From positions 558,001-622,000 of the forward strand of contig NZ_CP007141.1 in NCBI RefSeq assembly GCF_000816145.1: a stretch of 64,000 nt of DNA, written 5' to 3'. How positions within the stretch are numbered: the first letter of the stretch is position 1; each line of letters opens with the position of its first letter. A program made the translations under genes and the position numbers. The stretch comes from Pseudothermotoga hypogea DSM 11164 = NBRC 106472. GTDB lineage: Bacteria > Thermotogota > Thermotogae > Thermotogales > DSM-5069. Positions 49,338-59,857 of this stretch are shown here, piece by piece. The notes under the pieces were generated by a model, which did not search any database, was not told where the DNA came from, and was given only the letters and a program-made list of their open reading frames with translations.

Positions 49338-49357
49338 TCTTAATAACTAAATTAAGA
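49338..49357. promoter_or_regulatory. Palindrome in the DUF1576 / V-ATPase divergent region
   Basis: TCTTAAT and ATTAAGA form a perfect inverted repeat over AACTAA. It ends 10 bases before a TAGAAT (-10-like, 49368-49373) that could serve the V-ATPase operon, so it would cover the -35 zone. It may be an operator. Confidence 0.4.
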
Positions 49358-49410
49358 ACCTTCCAGGTAGAATTTTATCGTGTAAAAACAACTGTAGGTG
49401 GAGGAAGAAT

Positions 49411-49737
49411 ATGGCGCAGGAAAAGGTGAAGGACGTACTGGAGCTCATCAAGAAGAAGGAAGAAGAAGTACAGAACGAATTTCAAAGAGCTGAAGAACGT
49501 GCCAAGCAAAACCTCCAAAAGCGCGTCGAGGAGTTGCGCCTTCAAATTGAACGTGAAAAGGAAACCTTCGAAAACTGGCTGGCTGAAACTCTGAGGGAGC
49601 GAAGAACGCAGATACAGTTAAAAAAACAACAGTTGCACGAAGACCATCAAAAACAGTTGGAGTCTCACAGAAAACTGTTGCTGGGGAACGTCGATAGAGC
49701 CGTAGACGTTGCGTTAAAATTGATAACAAAAGAGTGA
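49411..49737 (+). CDS. V-type ATP synthase peripheral stalk subunit (G/H-like)
   Basis: The 108-residue protein is almost entirely charged coiled coil, with a continuous heptad pattern from residue 8 to 85. It corresponds to the G/H subunit that pairs with subunit E in the peripheral stalk of archaeal-type ATPases. It is the first gene of the operon, with GGAGGAAG before the ATG. Confidence 0.8.
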   Translation: MAQEKVKDVLELIKKKEEEVQNEFQRAEERAKQNLQKRVEELRLQIEREKETFENWLAETLRERRTQIQLKKQQLHEDHQKQLESHRKLLLGNVDRAVDVALKLITKE

Positions 49738-49747
49738 GTGAAAAGGC

Positions 49748-51697
49748 ATGGCGATACTCAGAGTCGAACGCTTCTGGCTCGTCGTTCCAAAAGAAGAGGA
49801 ATCCAAACTTCTCGAGCTGTTTAAGGCCTTCCCCAAGATACACTGGGAAAGGTCGAGGCACATCGAAACGCAGTCGAGCAAATACAGCGCTCACCTCAGC
49901 AGGATAGAAGAAACCTTCAGGATCACCCTTGAGCTTTTCCCAAACAAGAAAGGCTTGCTGGAAAGCTTCTTCGCAGGCAGAGAGGAAATCGACGAAAAAC
50001 AGTTCCGTGCGCTTTTGAAAGAGATCAGCTGGAAGAAGCTCTACAGAACTGCGAAATGGGCCGAGCGAGCTTTGGAGAACCTGAAAAGACGTAAGGAAAG
50101 ATTGGAGCAACTCGTTCCCGAGATAAAATTCTGGAGTCAACTGGACTGTCCCCTCGACTTTCCAAGAAAGTTCGAGCGATACCATTTGATCTCCGGAACA
50201 ATAACGAAAAAGAACTTCGAGGCGTTTTTGAAGCAAGCCGGTGATCTTCTGGAGGAGAGCTGGGTTTGGTCGACTCAGGACAAGAAAGACGTCAAATGCA
50301 TCTTGTTGGTTAACAAGGAGAACGCCGAAAAGATCGAAAGAACTCTGCAGAAATTTGAGTTCAACTTCAAAAGGATACCTTATCTGAAGACCAACCCGAT
50401 CGAATCGATAAAGCGAGTCGAGAAAGCACTTGAAAACGTTGAGAAAGCGAAGGAACGTGTTCTCAAGAAAGCTTCCGTGCTGAACGAAAAGATCAAGAAT
50501 TTGCAGGCCTGGTACGATTATTTTCTGTCCAGGTCCCTCGAAGAGAAGACGGTCGAATTTCAGCACACGACAACGTACTTTGTCGCTTACACGGGCTGGA
50601 TTCCAGTCATAGACAAGCAGCAGTTCATCAATTTGCTCGAGCGAAAGATCTCTCAGTATGGCTTCGAAAGCCGAGAGCCATTGCAAGACGAAGAACCGCC
50701 GGTCATACTGCACAACCCTCGTTTCATAAAGCCTTTCGAGTTCTTGACAAAGCTCTACGGCATGCCCAAGTACAACGGAGTGGACCCCACTCCCTACGTC
50801 GCACCCTTCTACCTGATATTCTTTGGCATATGCTTGGGTGATGTGGGCTACGGTTTGGTACAACTAATCTTGTCGAGCTGGATCAAGAAAGCCTTCAAAC
50901 CTGAGCGTGGTGCGAAGGAATTGCTCGATCTTTTACAGGTTCTGAGCTTCCCATCGATCCTTGTCGGACTTCTAACTTGGAGCTTTTTCGGTAGCCAGCC
51001 ATTCCTTGGACCGGACGGCAAATTCCTTGGGATATTACCGCTGGTGAACCCGACTGGCGAGCTCATGAAGGCCCTCAGCATTGCGCTCTTCATTGGTGTG
51101 TTCTCACAGATGTACGCACTCGTGCTCAGAATGATAAGTGGCTTCAAGACGAAGGATTACAAGACGGCCATCTACGATGGATTGTTTTGGCTCGTTTTCT
51201 TCGCATCGCTTCTTGCTTATTTTGGCTTGCAGTTACTAACCGGCAGACCTTACAAGATCTTCCTCTACACTTTGGTTGGATCTGCACTCGGTTTGATACT
51301 CACGCAAGGTCGTGACAGGAAAAACATCTTTTCCCGCATCGTGGTTGGTGTCGTCAGTTTGTATGGCATTGTCGGTGCTTACGGAATTTCGTCGTTCGTG
51401 GGTGATGTGTTGTCCTACTCCAGGTTGTTCGCATTGAATCTGGTTGGTAGCGTTTTTGGTTCCGTCATAACCCAACTGGCACAGATGGTGAAGGACTTAC
51501 CTGTGCTCGGATGGGTTATCTTCGCACTGATTTGGATTGGAGGACAGCTTTTGAACTACGTACTCAGTGCCCTGTCTGCCTTCGTGCACTCTACGAGGTT
51601 ACAGTTTCTCGAAATGTTTGGCAAGTTCTACAGTGGCGGTGGAAGGGTTTTCGTTCCTCACGTTTTTGAAGGAAAATACTTCAGGGTTAGGAAGTAG
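49748..51697 (+). CDS. atpI: V-type ATP synthase subunit I (a)
   Basis: The 649-residue subunit has a cytoplasmic N-terminal half (residues 1-340, coiled coils) and a membrane half with about eight segments. It forms the ion half-channels against the K ring. The motifs GICLGDVGYGLVQLI and SFVGDVLSYSRLFALNLVGS, the latter with the essential Arg, are intact. It follows the G/H gene by ten bases. Confidence 0.93.
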   Translation: MAILRVERFWLVVPKEEESKLLELFKAFPKIHWERSRHIETQSSKYSAHLSRIEETFRITLELFPNKKGLLESFFAGREEIDEKQFRALLKEISWKKLYRTAKWAERALENLKRRKERLEQLVPEIKFWSQLDCPLDFPRKFERYHLISGTITKKNFEAFLKQAGDLLEESWVWSTQDKKDVKCILLVNKENAEKIERTLQKFEFNFKRIPYLKTNPIESIKRVEKALENVEKAKERVLKKASVLNEKIKNLQAWYDYFLSRSLEEKTVEFQHTTTYFVAYTGWIPVIDKQQFINLLERKISQYGFESREPLQDEEPPVILHNPRFIKPFEFLTKLYGMPKYNGVDPTPYVAPFYLIFFGICLGDVGYGLVQLILSSWIKKAFKPERGAKELLDLLQVLSFPSILVGLLTWSFFGSQPFLGPDGKFLGILPLVNPTGELMKALSIALFIGVFSQMYALVLRMISGFKTKDYKTAIYDGLFWLVFFASLLAYFGLQLLTGRPYKIFLYTLVGSALGLILTQGRDRKNIFSRIVVGVVSLYGIVGAYGISSFVGDVLSYSRLFALNLVGSVFGSVITQLAQMVKDLPVLGWVIFALIWIGGQLLNYVLSALSAFVHSTRLQFLEMFGKFYSGGGRVFVPHVFEGKYFRVRK

Positions 51698-51714
51698 AAG
51701 AGGAGGTAGATAAG

Positions 51715-52188
51715 ATGCTTGGATTGTCTATCGCTTTGATCGGTGCAGCGCTCGGCGCAGCTTTTGGTGCGATTGGATCTGCCAAGGGTGTAGGAATGGC
51801 AGGCGAAGCGGCAGCCGGCGTTCTCGCAGAGAAACCGGAGCTCTTTGGAACGGTCTTGATCCTTCAGGCGCTTCCCGGAACACAGGGTTTCTATGGCTTC
51901 ATAGGTGCTTTCTTGATATTGCTGCGCCTGGGTATACTGGGCGGAAACTTCCCGGAACTGACCATTGCCCAGGGACTGACCGTGTTCGCCGTCAGCGTAC
52001 CTTTGATATTCGGTCTGTTCGTCAGCGCCATTTGGCAGGGTAAGGCAAGTGTAGCTGCGCTGCAGATGGTCGCCCAAAGACCACAGACAACTGGTCAAGC
52101 TATCATAATACCGGCTCTGGTTGAAACCTATGCGATCCTCTCGTTGATAACTTCCATAATCTTGCTGTTCTTTGGAGTGAAGCTGTGA
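51715..52188 (+). CDS. atpK: V-type ATP synthase subunit K (membrane rotor), sodium-type
   Basis: The 157-residue proteolipid is a tandem of two two-helix hairpins, each with a GAIGSAKG/GLFVSAIWQGK-type loop. Only the second hairpin has the ion carboxylate, Glu137 in LVETYAIL; the first has Gln57 at that place. Leu53, Thr56, Gln57 (LPGTQGFYG), Gln108 (WQGK) and Glu137 correspond to Leu61, Thr64, Gln65, Gln110 and Glu139, the sodium ligands of Enterococcus hirae NtpK. So the enzyme is predicted to move sodium. GGAGGTAG precedes the ATG. Confidence 0.93.
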   Translation: MLGLSIALIGAALGAAFGAIGSAKGVGMAGEAAAGVLAEKPELFGTVLILQALPGTQGFYGFIGAFLILLRLGILGGNFPELTIAQGLTVFAVSVPLIFGLFVSAIWQGKASVAALQMVAQRPQTTGQAIIIPALVETYAILSLITSIILLFFGVKL

Positions 52189-52754
52189 TGTCTCTCCAAA
52201 GAATCCTCGAGAGGCTCGAACGCGAAAAAGTTGAACGAATAAAACAAATAGAGGAAGAGTACGAGAAAAAATTCCAAGAGTTGGCGAAAGTTGAGAGGGA
52301 AAAGTTCAACTCCTGGAAAGAAGAACAACTGAAAAAAATGGAGCAAACCATCGCCGACGAAGAATACGCAATCTTGTCGAAGGAGAGGTTGTTCTTCAAG
52401 AACGAGCTCACGAAGATTGAGAACGAGGTTCTGGAGCAGGTAAAACAGAAACTGATCGATGCCGTTCTCAACCTACCAAACGATGCCTATACGCACATAT
52501 GGGAAAAGCTCGTGGAAAGAGAAAACTTGTCCGAGGCGAGGATCACCTTGGCCAAGGGTGAATCGAAGCTCGATATTGAAAAACTCAGTCGCAAGTACAA
52601 TCTTTCGGTCGCGGAACAGAAGATCGAAGCCAAGGGTGGTTTCGTGGCTGAAAAAGAACGGTTCGTGATCGATCTAACCCTCGACACCCTTGTCAACGAG
52701 ACTGTGGAGAATAATTTGTCTCAGATCGCAAAGATCTTGCGCGGTGAGGCATGA
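52188..52754 (+). CDS. atpE: V-type ATP synthase subunit E
   Basis: The 188-residue peripheral stalk subunit has a long N-terminal helix (about residues 1-80, rich in Glu and Lys) and a globular C-terminal domain ending GGFVAEKERFVIDLTLDTLV, the family motif. The ATG at 52188 overlaps the K stop and is preferred over the GTG three bases before because GGAGTGA lies eight bases upstream. Confidence 0.9.
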   Translation: MSLQRILERLEREKVERIKQIEEEYEKKFQELAKVEREKFNSWKEEQLKKMEQTIADEEYAILSKERLFFKNELTKIENEVLEQVKQKLIDAVLNLPNDAYTHIWEKLVERENLSEARITLAKGESKLDIEKLSRKYNLSVAEQKIEAKGGFVAEKERFVIDLTLDTLVNETVENNLSQIAKILRGEA

Positions 52755-53620
52755 TGTACGAAAGGTATCTGTTCTCATCGACGAACTTGAAAGCCAAGGC
52801 AACCAAGTTCATCGATAAGGCGCAGTGGCAGTGGTTGGCGGATGCAAGTTATGAGGACTGCGTCGATTGGTTGAAAACCACCTGGTACAAGCCAATCGTT
52901 GACCAAGCGCCAGAAATCGCTTTCCATCAGATGCTTCTGGATGAGCTGAGTTTTCTCTCGAGGAATTTGGAAGAAACGTACCTGAAGTTGCTCGTCTGGG
53001 ACAGCTGGTTCCATGCGCTCAGATACAGGCGAGAAGGTTTGAAAAATCCACTGATCATCTTCGCAGAAAAGATGCAGTGGCAGTTCGAAAAGGAACTGCT
53101 CAAGACACTCGAACAAATCTGGTCGTCGCGTACATCTACAACAGAGCTGAAAATCGATGTTCTCAATCTGAACGTCTCTTTCGAATACGAAAGTTCTCTC
53201 AAAAGTGAAAACATTAGATCTTTTTGGAAACTGAGAAACCAACTGTTGCTCTTGAAGTTAATTCTGAGATGTAAAACTCTCAGCCTGCCTTGCGACGAGT
53301 TGAGCAAGTTTGAATGGTTCAAGACGAAGGATCTCATCGCGAGGCCAGTTGAAGACTGGCCAAGTTTGGTTCCATCACAGCTGAAAGAGCCTCTACTACG
53401 AATGATCGAAGGAAAAGACGTGGATCTTGCCATCAGAGCTGAACTCTATCGCTTCGCGCAAAGGGCCTTCAAGACGATCGTGAGTGGTCCTGAAGTGCTC
53501 GTGTATTACTTCTATCACAAGCTTTGGGAAATCGAGGATTTGATGAGCCTGCTCGAGTGTAAGAAGAACAATGTGCCCAAGCAAGTTTGGCAAGAAAGGA
53601 TGTTGAAACTGAATGTCTGA
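52751..53620 (+). CDS. atpC: V-type ATP synthase subunit C
   Basis: The 289-residue helical subunit is the funnel that links the central stalk (D, F) to the K ring. Sequence is weakly conserved; identity rests on length, helical character and its place between E and F. It overlaps both neighbours by four to eight bases. Confidence 0.8.
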   Translation: MMYERYLFSSTNLKAKATKFIDKAQWQWLADASYEDCVDWLKTTWYKPIVDQAPEIAFHQMLLDELSFLSRNLEETYLKLLVWDSWFHALRYRREGLKNPLIIFAEKMQWQFEKELLKTLEQIWSSRTSTTELKIDVLNLNVSFEYESSLKSENIRSFWKLRNQLLLLKLILRCKTLSLPCDELSKFEWFKTKDLIARPVEDWPSLVPSQLKEPLLRMIEGKDVDLAIRAELYRFAQRAFKTIVSGPEVLVYYFYHKLWEIEDLMSLLECKKNNVPKQVWQERMLKLNV

Positions 53621-53933
53621 AGCCAAAATGATCATTATAGGTCCTGAAAAACTGGTGAGTATTTTTGCCGTATTTGGAGTGGAAGTACGTCCAGTTTCTG
53701 ATGCGAAAGAAGCCTTCGAGGTGTTCATCAGAGTTCAGAACGAATATTCCCTGATCGTTGTTCTCGAGAGTGTGGCGGAGAAGATCTTACAGAACGTCAA
53801 GGAAAATCTGCCATTGATACTTCCAGATACCTTCAGTCATGAAAAGAAGAGCGAGAAAGCTCTGAGAAGACTGTTCGAAAAGATCCTCGGGGTGGATTTG
53901 CTTGCCGAAGGAGAGGGATACTATGGAAGGTAA
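53613..53933 (+). CDS. atpF: V-type ATP synthase subunit F
   Basis: The 106-residue central-stalk subunit begins [20 protein letters not shown] and contains the [13 protein letters not shown] strand-helix, both typical of AtpF. It binds subunit D. It overlaps subunit C by eight bases and subunit A by eleven. Confidence 0.88.
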   Translation: MSEAKMIIIGPEKLVSIFAVFGVEVRPVSDAKEAFEVFIRVQNEYSLIVVLESVAEKILQNVKENLPLILPDTFSHEKKSEKALRRLFEKILGVDLLAEGEGYYGR

Positions 53934-55692
53934 AATCATCCGAGTCGCCGGTCCCCTTGTAGTAGCCAAAGGCCTTCAGAACGTCAAGATGTACGAAATG
54001 GTAAGAGTCGGAGAATTGAAACTCTTCGGCGAAATCATAGGTTTGGACAAGGACATTGCCTACATACAGGTGTACGAGGAAACCCAGGGTATCGGACCTG
54101 GAGAGCCAGTGTACGCACTCGGTGAGCCTCTCAGCGTCGAGCTCGGCCCGGGCATCGTTGGACAGATATACGACGGTATCCAGAGGCCGCTGAACAAGCT
54201 TGCGGAACAAGCCGGAGATTTTCTCAGCAGGGGGCTCTCGCTACCCGCGCTCGATCGGAACATCAAGTGGGACTTCGAGGCCTTGGTGAAAGCTGGAGAC
54301 GAGGTCGTCGGTGGAGACATATTGGGAGTGGTTCAGGAAACTTCGGCGCTCCAGCACAGAATATTGGTACCTCCAAATTTGCGAGGAAAAATCCTTGAGA
54401 TAAAGAGTGGTTCCTACACGATCGAAGAACCCATCGGAATCCTTCTGGATCCGGAAGGTAAGAAGATCGAACTGAAGCTCATGCACAAATGGCCCGTCAG
54501 ATACCAAAGGCCCGTTAGAGAAAAGATTCCACCGCGAGTACCACTCATAACCGGTCAAAGGGTTCTTGACACCTTCTTTCCCGTCGTTAAGGGAGGAACA
54601 GCTTGCGTACCAGGACCCTTCGGAAGCGGTAAGACGATCATACAGCACCAGCTCGCAAAGTGGGCTGACGCAGATGTCATCGTCTACGTCGGTTGTGGGG
54701 AACGCGGTAACGAGATGACGGAAGTTCTCATAGAATTTCCGGAACTCACCGACCCGAGGACGGGTAAGCCACTCATGGAAAGGACGATACTCATCGCAAA
54801 CACGTCCAACATGCCCGTGGCTGCAAGAGAAGCTTCGGTTTTCACCGGCATAACGATAGCCGAATACTTCAGGGACATGGGTTATAACGTGGCGCTCATG
54901 GCCGACTCGACGTCGAGGTGGGCAGAAGCCATGAGGGAAATCTCGGGTCGACTCGCCGAAATGCCTGGCGAGGAGGGTTATCCAGCTTACCTGGCGTCCA
55001 GAATAGCGAGTTTTTATGAACGCGCCGGTTACGTGAAATGCGTTGGTAGTGACGAAAGAATGGGATCTGTCAGTATCATAGGCGCCGTGTCACCCCCGGG
55101 TGGAGACCTGTCCGATCCGGTCGTCCAGGCTACGCTCAGGGTTGTCAAGGTGTTCTGGGGGCTGGATGCGAGCTTGGCGTTCAGTAGGCATTTTCCGGCT
55201 GTCAACTGGTTGATCAGTTACTCACTTTATCTGGACGTTATAAAAGATTACTGGTCTGAACACGTGTCACCAGACTGGTACGAGCTGAGACAAGAAGCCA
55301 TGAGTCTTCTTCAAAGGGAAGCCGAACTGCAGGACATCGTTAGGTTGGTAGGTATGGAAGCGCTCTCGCCACAGGACAGACTGGTGCTCGAGACGGCCCG
55401 CTCGATCAGGGAAGACTTCTTACACCAGAACGCTCTGCACGAGGTCGACACTTACACGTCTCCGAAAAAGCAATATCTGATGCTCAAGAATATAATGAAT
55501 TTCTACAGAGTCGCTTCCAAGTTGCTCGAAGAGGGTGTTCCGCTACAAAGCATCCTCAAACTACCCGAACGCGAGAAGATCGCGAGAATGAAGTTCGTGA
55601 GCGAAGGAAGGATCTCTGAAATCGAACAACTCGTTAAAGAGGTTGAAGAAAAGCTTTTGTCTCTGAAGAAGGGGGCTGAAGAAGTTGCCTAA
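53923..55692 (+). CDS. atpA: V-type ATP synthase catalytic subunit A
   Basis: The 589-residue catalytic subunit has the P-loop [17 protein letters not shown] (Lys237), the family-specific non-homologous region (about 110-190), the Glu of [13 protein letters not shown] and [18 protein letters not shown]. The ATG at 53923 follows GGAGAGGG and gives [15 protein letters not shown], the usual start. It overlaps F by 11 bases and B by eight. Confidence 0.97.
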   Translation: MEGKIIRVAGPLVVAKGLQNVKMYEMVRVGELKLFGEIIGLDKDIAYIQVYEETQGIGPGEPVYALGEPLSVELGPGIVGQIYDGIQRPLNKLAEQAGDFLSRGLSLPALDRNIKWDFEALVKAGDEVVGGDILGVVQETSALQHRILVPPNLRGKILEIKSGSYTIEEPIGILLDPEGKKIELKLMHKWPVRYQRPVREKIPPRVPLITGQRVLDTFFPVVKGGTACVPGPFGSGKTIIQHQLAKWADADVIVYVGCGERGNEMTEVLIEFPELTDPRTGKPLMERTILIANTSNMPVAAREASVFTGITIAEYFRDMGYNVALMADSTSRWAEAMREISGRLAEMPGEEGYPAYLASRIASFYERAGYVKCVGSDERMGSVSIIGAVSPPGGDLSDPVVQATLRVVKVFWGLDASLAFSRHFPAVNWLISYSLYLDVIKDYWSEHVSPDWYELRQEAMSLLQREAELQDIVRLVGMEALSPQDRLVLETARSIREDFLHQNALHEVDTYTSPKKQYLMLKNIMNFYRVASKLLEEGVPLQSILKLPEREKIARMKFVSEGRISEIEQLVKEVEEKLLSLKKGAEEVA

Positions 55693-57061
55693 GGAATACA
55701 CAACCGTTTCAAGAATCAGTGGCCCTCTCATGCTTGTGGAAGGTGTCGAAGGTGCGAAGTACGGTGAGGTCGTTGAAGTTAAACTCGCCAATGGTGAGAT
55801 AAGACAGGGTCAGGTGCTCGAGGCACACGAAAGCGCAGCATTGGTGCAGATGTTCACCAGCACGCAGGATTTGTCGCTCAAAGGCATGCGTGTGAAGTTC
55901 CTCGGTAGAGTGCTCGAAGCTAATCTTTCTCCGGCCGTCTTAGGTCGAACCTTTGACGGTTTGGGAAGACCGAGAGACGGTGGTCCACAGATCGTTCCAG
56001 AAAAGAGACTTGACATAAACGGAAGCCCCATAAATCCGTACGCGCGTGCTTATCCATCCGAATTCATTCAGACTGGCATATCTGCCATCGACGGCATGAA
56101 CACACTCGTGAGGGGGCAGAAACTACCGATCTTCTCTGGAGCGGGCTTGCCCCACGCAGCACTTGCTGCTCAGATTGCGAGGCAGGCCAGGTTGTTAAAA
56201 GAAGAAGAAAAATTCGCGGTTGTCTTTGGTGCGATGGGAATCACTTTCGAAGAAGCGAACTTCTTCATAGAAGATTTTAGAAGAACGGGTGCGATAGAGA
56301 GAACTGTTATGTTCGTGAACCTCGCGAACGATCCGGTGATAGAGAGGATCGCCACACCGAGGTTCGCACTCACTGCTGCGGAATACTTGGCATTCGAGCT
56401 GGACATGCACGTGCTTGTGATTCTCACGGACATGACCAACTACGCCGAAGCGCTCAGAGAGATCTCCGCGGCGAGAAAGGAAGTTCCCGGAAGACGTGGT
56501 TATCCTGGATATCTCTACACAGACCTCGCAACACTCTACGAGAGGGCCGGCAGAATCAGAGGCCGAAAGGGTTCGATAACCCTCATACCGATCCTGACGA
56601 TGCCGGAGGACGACAGAACCCATCCGATTCCCGACCTTACAGGTTACATCACCGAAGGGCAGATCTTTTTGAGTCGAGATCTTTACAGAAGGGGTATTTA
56701 TCCTCCCATAGACGTGCTGCAGTCTCTGTCCAGGCTCATGCGTGGTGGAATAGGTGAAGGAAGAACGAGAAAAGATCATGGAGATCTTTCCAACCAGCTG
56801 TACGCCGCCTACTCGAGAGGCTTGGAGGCAAAGGAACTGGCAGTCGTCCTCGGTGAGGCAGCTTTGACGGAGGAAGATCTGTTGTTCTTGAAGTTCTCGC
56901 AGCGGTTCGAAGAGGAGTTCATCAAGCAGGGAGAGTACGAAAACAGGAGCATCTTCGAAACACTCGAGATAGGCTGGAAGCTTTTGAGAATGCTCCCGAG
57001 AGCGAGCTTGAAGCGTATTAGACCTGAGTTTCTTGAAGAATTCCTTGGAAAGGAGCAATAA
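55685..57061 (+). CDS. atpB: V-type ATP synthase subunit B
   Basis: The 458-residue non-catalytic subunit has [20 protein letters not shown] at the start, no P-loop ([17 protein letters not shown] stands there) and [17 protein letters not shown] near the end, giving the Arg finger region. It starts with TTG inside the A stop region. Confidence 0.96.
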   Translation: MPKEYTTVSRISGPLMLVEGVEGAKYGEVVEVKLANGEIRQGQVLEAHESAALVQMFTSTQDLSLKGMRVKFLGRVLEANLSPAVLGRTFDGLGRPRDGGPQIVPEKRLDINGSPINPYARAYPSEFIQTGISAIDGMNTLVRGQKLPIFSGAGLPHAALAAQIARQARLLKEEEKFAVVFGAMGITFEEANFFIEDFRRTGAIERTVMFVNLANDPVIERIATPRFALTAAEYLAFELDMHVLVILTDMTNYAEALREISAARKEVPGRRGYPGYLYTDLATLYERAGRIRGRKGSITLIPILTMPEDDRTHPIPDLTGYITEGQIFLSRDLYRRGIYPPIDVLQSLSRLMRGGIGEGRTRKDHGDLSNQLYAAYSRGLEAKELAVVLGEAALTEEDLLFLKFSQRFEEEFIKQGEYENRSIFETLEIGWKLLRMLPRASLKRIRPEFLEEFLGKEQ

Positions 57062-57066
57062 GTAAG

Positions 57067-57669
57067 ATGCCTCTGAGGGTCAATCCAAACAGAATGGAGC
57101 TTCTCAAGCTCAAGAAGCGCTTGGTGCTCGCGCGGAGGGGCCACAAGCTTCTCGAGGATAAACTCGAGGGCTTGATACAACGATTCCTTCAGGAGTCCAA
57201 GGATTACAGAACGTTCAGGGACCAGGTGGAATCGGAGTTCCTCACGTTCCTCGCAATCGGTGCCTACACAAGAACCAGAATAAGGGATGAGTCCTGGCAA
57301 CTCATCGTGCAATCCTCGCAAGGCAGTGTCAAGCTCAAGCATCGCACAGAGAAAAGGATGAACGTACCGGTTGAAGTCTTGTCCGTAGAGGAAGTTTCTC
57401 TGCCGACCTACAGCCTTGTTGAAACGCCAACGGTTCTGGATGAGATCACGAGAAAATGGGAGGAGTTGCTCAAAAAGATGGTTGAGCTATCCAACAGAGA
57501 GCATTATTTGATCGCTTTAGCTATGGAGATCGAGAGAACAAAAAGAAGGGTCAACGCACTCGAGTACAAACTCATACCACAGCTTCAGGAAACGATAAAA
57601 TTCATCAGCACGAAGCTCGAGGAACTCGAAAGGAGCAACTTCTTCAGGTTGTTGAGGTTGAAGGAATGA
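57067..57669 (+). CDS. atpD: V-type ATP synthase subunit D
   Basis: The 200-residue central stalk subunit is mostly two long antiparallel helices, starting with the family signature VNPNRMELLKLKKRLVLARRGHKLLEDKLEG and ending TKRRVNALEYKLIPQLQETI. It is the last gene of the operon. Confidence 0.95.
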   Translation: MPLRVNPNRMELLKLKKRLVLARRGHKLLEDKLEGLIQRFLQESKDYRTFRDQVESEFLTFLAIGAYTRTRIRDESWQLIVQSSQGSVKLKHRTEKRMNVPVEVLSVEEVSLPTYSLVETPTVLDEITRKWEELLKKMVELSNREHYLIALAMEIERTKRRVNALEYKLIPQLQETIKFISTKLEELERSNFFRLLRLKE

Positions 57670-57689
57670 AAACAAAGCCGTTACTGATT

Positions 57690-57717
57690 GGGGATGACCT
57701 CGAGTCATCCCTTTTTT
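57690..57717 (+). terminator. Terminator of the V-ATPase operon
   Basis: GGGATGAC / GTCATCCC with loop CTCGA is followed by six T, about 20 bases after atpD. Confidence 0.93.
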
Positions 57718-57880
57718 GAGTTTTGAGAGAACCTGCCTGAAAATTTCAAAGTCATCCATCGGTTAGCTCGTGCTGTTTTTCAGGGTTCGTTCAACACGTT
57801 TTCAACGCTCAAAGCACTGAATCAAAAGCTTCGATTCAAATTTGTCCAGCAAAGAGAAGATTTCGCCAAAACACCATTCC
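57718..57880. other. Spacer between V-ATPase and rRNA operons
   Basis: No gene, repeat or clear regulatory signal is seen here. Confidence 0.5.
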
Positions 57881-57915
57881 ACAAAAACAAAGGGGGAAGC
57901 TTACGCTTCCCCCTT
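57881..57915 (-). terminator. rRNA operon terminator
   Basis: On the minus strand AAGGGGGAAGC pairs with GCTTCCCCCTT around GTAA and is followed by TGTTTTTGT, five bases after 5S. Confidence 0.93.
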
Positions 57916-57919
57916 GAAT

Positions 57920-58039
57920 CCCCGGGCACTACCTACTCTCGCATGGGGCTGCCCCCATACTACCATCGGCCCAGAGCGGCTTAACGGCCGGGTTCGGAAT
58001 GGGACCGGGTGTTTCCCGCTCTGGTATCGGCACCCGAGG
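57920..58039 (-). rRNA. rrf: 5S ribosomal RNA
   Basis: 120 bases with the closing helix CCTCGGGT / GCCCGGGG, the loop region CCATTCCGAACCCGG and GAGAGTAGG. It lies 41 bases downstream of 23S. Confidence 0.93.
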
Positions 58040-58052
58040 AAATCTCGAAGAG

Positions 58053-58080
58053 TCCTTCAAAACTGCACAGGAAGCTACGA
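58053..58080 (-). other. 23S processing stem, 3' arm
   Basis: Just after the mature 23S end, GCTTCCT-G-TGCAGTTTTG complements the CAAAG/GAAAACTGCA-T-AGGAAGC region at 61779-61806, forming an imperfect stem of about 22 pairs that brings the two ends of 23S together (RNase III-type substrate). Confidence 0.7.
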
Positions 58081-58709
58081 GGTCAAGGCCTCGGCCGATT
58101 AGTACCGGTTGGCTCAACGCCTTACGGCGCTTACACCACCGGCCTATCAAGGTCCTGTTCTCGGACCGGCCTTACTCCCTTAACGGGATGGGAGGTCTAA
58201 TCTTGGGGCGCGCTTCCCGCTTAGATGCCTTCAGCGGTTATCGCTCACGGGCATAGCTACCCGGCTAATGCCCTTGGCAGGACAGCCGGTACACCAGAGG
58301 CCCGCTCACCCCGGTCCTCTCGTACAAGGGGTGACCCCCCTCAAACCTCCTGCGCCTGCGGCCGATAGGGACCGACCTGTCTTGCGACGGTCTGAACCCA
58401 GCTCACGTACCCCTTTAATAGGCGGACAGCCTAACCCTTGGGACCTGCTTCAGCCCCAGGATGGGATGAGCCGACATCGAGGTGCCGATCCTCGCCGTCG
58501 ATGTGAACTCTCGGGCGAGACTAGCCTGTTATCCCCGGGGTAACTTTTGTCCGTTGTCGACGACCCTTCCACCCGGAGTCGTCGGGTCACTAGGGCCGGG
58601 TTTCCCCTCTGCTCGGCCCGTCGGCCTCACAGTCAGGCCGGCTTATGCCCTTACACTCAACGGTGGATTTCCAACCCACCTGAGCCGACCTTCGCGCGCC
58701 TCCGTTACA

Positions 58710-58755
<46 letters not shown>

Positions 58756-58995
58756 CCCAACCTGCTCTTCACAGGTTCAGGTTAGAATTCCGACACACCG
58801 AGGGTGGTATCCCACCGGTGGCTCCCCCGACCCTGGCGAGCCGGGTTCACAGCCTCCCACCTATCCTGTACACGGTGTGCCAGAATCCAATACCAGGCTG
58901 CAGTGAAGCTCCACGGGGTCTTTCCGTCTAGCCGCAGGTTGAGGGCATCTTCACCCTCACTGAAATTTCACCGGGCCCCTCGCCGAGACAGCGCC

Positions 58996-59040
<45 letters not shown>

Positions 59041-59049
59041 TATTTCGCT

Positions 59050-59791
<742 letters not shown>

Positions 59792-59815
59792 GGTCGGAGC
59801 TACGCCTTACGGCCT

Positions 59816-59857
<42 letters not shown>

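Noticed and set aside
49448-50863. 471-residue open frame on the minus strand
   Set aside because: It is antisense to the V-ATPase G/H and I genes, which have clear family matches and ribosome sites; its composition (many Phe and Leu) is what the reverse of Lys/Glu-rich coiled coils gives.
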